Made by a program: the position numbers and the translations under genes. The notes beneath the pieces were generated by a model. It worked only from the letters and a program-made list of their open reading frames with translations, was not told where the DNA came from and did no database searches. A DNA stretch of 64,000 nt from assembly GCF_002115825.1 (NCBI RefSeq), contig NZ_JFJZ01000012.1:1-64000 (forward strand). The letters are read 5' to 3'. Below are positions 62,647-64,000 of this stretch, piece by piece. The stretch comes from Thalassospira sp. MCCC 1A01428 (GTDB lineage: Bacteria > Pseudomonadota > Alphaproteobacteria > Rhodospirillales > Thalassospiraceae). Numbering within the stretch: position 1 is the first letter of the stretch; each line of letters opens with the position of its first letter.

Positions 62647-64000
62647 ATGAAGATCTCACCTTTCCGATGGGACAAGGTGCGCGCTGTTATGGCGCTGGTT
62701 GCGGTTTTAATGATTGCAGCTTGCGGTTTTTCAGTGCCACGAACAGATACAATTGCCGGGACGGTTTCCTATCGCGAACGTATTGCGATGACCCCGTCAA
62801 ATATCCTGACGGTAAGGTTGCTTGATGTTTCACGGGCGGATGCTCCCGCGCGGGTGGTTGCATCCCGGTCGCAACCGGCAACAAACCCGCCGATGTCTTT
62901 TGCGCTACCATATCAGACAGCAGACATTGACCCGGCACATCGCTATGCGGTTGAGGCGATTGTAACAGACGGGGCGGGTAATAACCTGTTTCGGAATGAA
63001 ACATCCTATCCGGTTTTGACGGGGGGAAACCCCGATGCGGTAAACATTGATGTTATGTTGCTGCGTCAACAGCCCGGTGTAGACAAATCGCATGACGAAA
63101 AAAAATCAGCGACAGATAAACTGACAACGCAGATCGACAAAAGCCTGTCGAAATATCGCAAACTTGTCGGGCAACACGCGGGGAACGATGGTGAAGGCAG
63201 TTTTGAAGCGTATGTCACGGAAAACGGAACACCGGTTCTGATCCGCCAAACCCGCGATCTGGGGGATTACGGAAAATCCGATGTTGCGTTTTATTTCCGC
63301 AAGGGGGCTTTGTTGCGCTTTGACGAGCGCGCGACACGGGCCAATTTTGGAAGTACCGTCGCAAATGCCGGTGCCAGTGCCGACGGACTTGAATATGAAT
63401 TGCAGCTTGATTTTGCCAAAGGCAAATATCAGACCGGTGAAAAGCGTATTAACGGGCAGATCACGGCACCGGATAAACACGAAATCAGCGGTGCGCAAAC
63501 CCAGGCAAAACTGGTGCAAACCCGGCTAAAAGCAGAACTGGCCGCCACTGAAATGTCGGAACCTGATGGACGGCAAACCTTTGTTTGCGACAATCAATCG
63601 CGGTTTTATGCGACCTTTGACCAGGAAAAACATCAGGTCCGGATCGAGTTTTTAGGGCGAGATCCCCTGTATTTGCCGCAAAAGCGCACGGCATCGGGCT
63701 TTCTGTACGGCAATGACGATTATACATTGCAGGGCAAAGGCCAAAATGCCACATGGTCTTCGTTGGCAAATGAAAGCAAAACCGGGTGCAGTGTCTCGGC
63801 TGAAATTGCAGGATTGATCCTGGCGCCCGGTGATTTCCCCGTTGTCAACGTTGCTTCCTTGATGCAGGCGGACAATACGGAATGGACCCGTTATTTCGAT
63901 GATATGATGCCCGCGATCAAGGCATGCCTGCAACGCCCGGTGGGCGATTTGCCATCTGTGTTAAAGGCATGGCCGATGAGCCACGGCACTATCGGGGTGC
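62647..64000 (+). CDS. Lipoprotein with YscW/YbaY-like and MliC-like domains (3' end outside window)
   Basis: Open from ATG 62647 to the window edge (over 450 codons). Signal with lipobox VLMIAACGF (Cys about residue 26). Residues 35-145 match YbaY/YscW-type lipoproteins: GTVSYRERIAMTPSNILTV, LLDVSRADAPA, FALPYQTADIDPAHRYAV. Residues about 305-385 resemble MliC, the inhibitor of C-type lysozyme: Cys in FVCDNQ, RTASGFLYGNDDY, then Cys in KTGCSV. A further C-terminal part begins but is cut. Preceded by GAGGACAAAA. Likely outer-membrane, protective role inferred. Confidence 0.75.
   Translation, partial: MKISPFRWDKVRAVMALVAVLMIAACGFSVPRTDTIAGTVSYRERIAMTPSNILTVRLLDVSRADAPARVVASRSQPATNPPMSFALPYQTADIDPAHRYAVEAIVTDGAGNNLFRNETSYPVLTGGNPDAVNIDVMLLRQQPGVDKSHDEKKSATDKLTTQIDKSLSKYRKLVGQHAGNDGEGSFEAYVTENGTPVLIRQTRDLGDYGKSDVAFYFRKGALLRFDERATRANFGSTVANAGASADGLEYELQLDFAKGKYQTGEKRINGQITAPDKHEISGAQTQAKLVQTRLKAELAATEMSEPDGRQTFVCDNQSRFYATFDQEKHQVRIEFLGRDPLYLPQKRTASGFLYGNDDYTLQGKGQNATWSSLANESKTGCSVSAEIAGLILAPGDFPVVNVASLMQADNTEWTRYFDDMMPAIKACLQRPVGDLPSVLKAWPMSHGTIGV

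Overview
The window reads as chromosomal DNA of a free-living, respiring alphaproteobacterium. Gene content and codon bias fit a marine Rhodospirillales such as Thalassospira, but this is inferred from gene families, not from a database match. Coding density is high, GC is moderate to high, and I saw no tRNA, rRNA, CRISPR array, transposase or integrase. One short stretch (about 23480-24575) is strikingly AT-rich and looks imported.

Layout. 1-3200: end of an aapJQMP general amino-acid ABC transporter. 3330-6900: metE behind a cobalamin riboswitch, itself preceded by a perfect 24-bp palindrome, and translationally coupled to a double-hotdog thioesterase. 7075-16600: nitrate assimilation, with nirB-nirD-nasA on the minus strand, a divergent NarK-type transporter, and the nasT-nasS regulators. 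Both divergent promoters look RpoN-dependent, and the nirB leader carries hairpins plus a terminator of the kind expected for NasT antitermination. 16650-23075: all enzymes of the non-phosphorylating L-fucose route (dehydrogenase, lactonase, dehydratase, KDF dehydrogenase, diketo-acid hydrolase) with a mutarotase and an IclR regulator. 23140-24575: a cupin gene that seems to have lost its 5' end, beside a lone TIR-like (CAP12/Pycsar-effector type) gene in the AT-rich island.

24579-29173: a macA-macB-nodT-type efflux operon. 29395-33784: two OmpR-type two-component systems, tail to tail. 34201-37125: three genes for lipid A or cell-envelope glycosylation. 37384-48657: mixed sugar and sugar-acid metabolism (dienelactone hydrolase, FGGY kinase, HAD phosphatase, alpha/beta hydrolase, aldose epimerase, IlvD/Edd-type aldonate dehydratase, DHDPS-family enzyme, SMP-30 lactonase) with two FadR-type GntR regulators. 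49145-54027: a uronate operon of kdgD, TRAP transporter and uronate dehydrogenase.

54145-57517: denitrification genes, pseudoazurin-nirK-nirV, with a divergent Crp/Fnr (NnrR/DNR-type) regulator and an FNR-like palindrome between them. 57570-61279: an Fhu-type siderophore importer with a Fur-like box. 61573-62460: a second SMP-30 lactonase. 62647-end: a lipoprotein, cut by the window edge, that joins a YscW/YbaY-like domain to an MliC-like lysozyme-inhibitor domain.

Together the genes describe a heterotroph that uses algal-type sugars and uronates, assimilates nitrate and reduces nitrite to NO. The best candidate for an undescribed system is the solitary TIR-like gene with its uncharacterised N-terminal domain.
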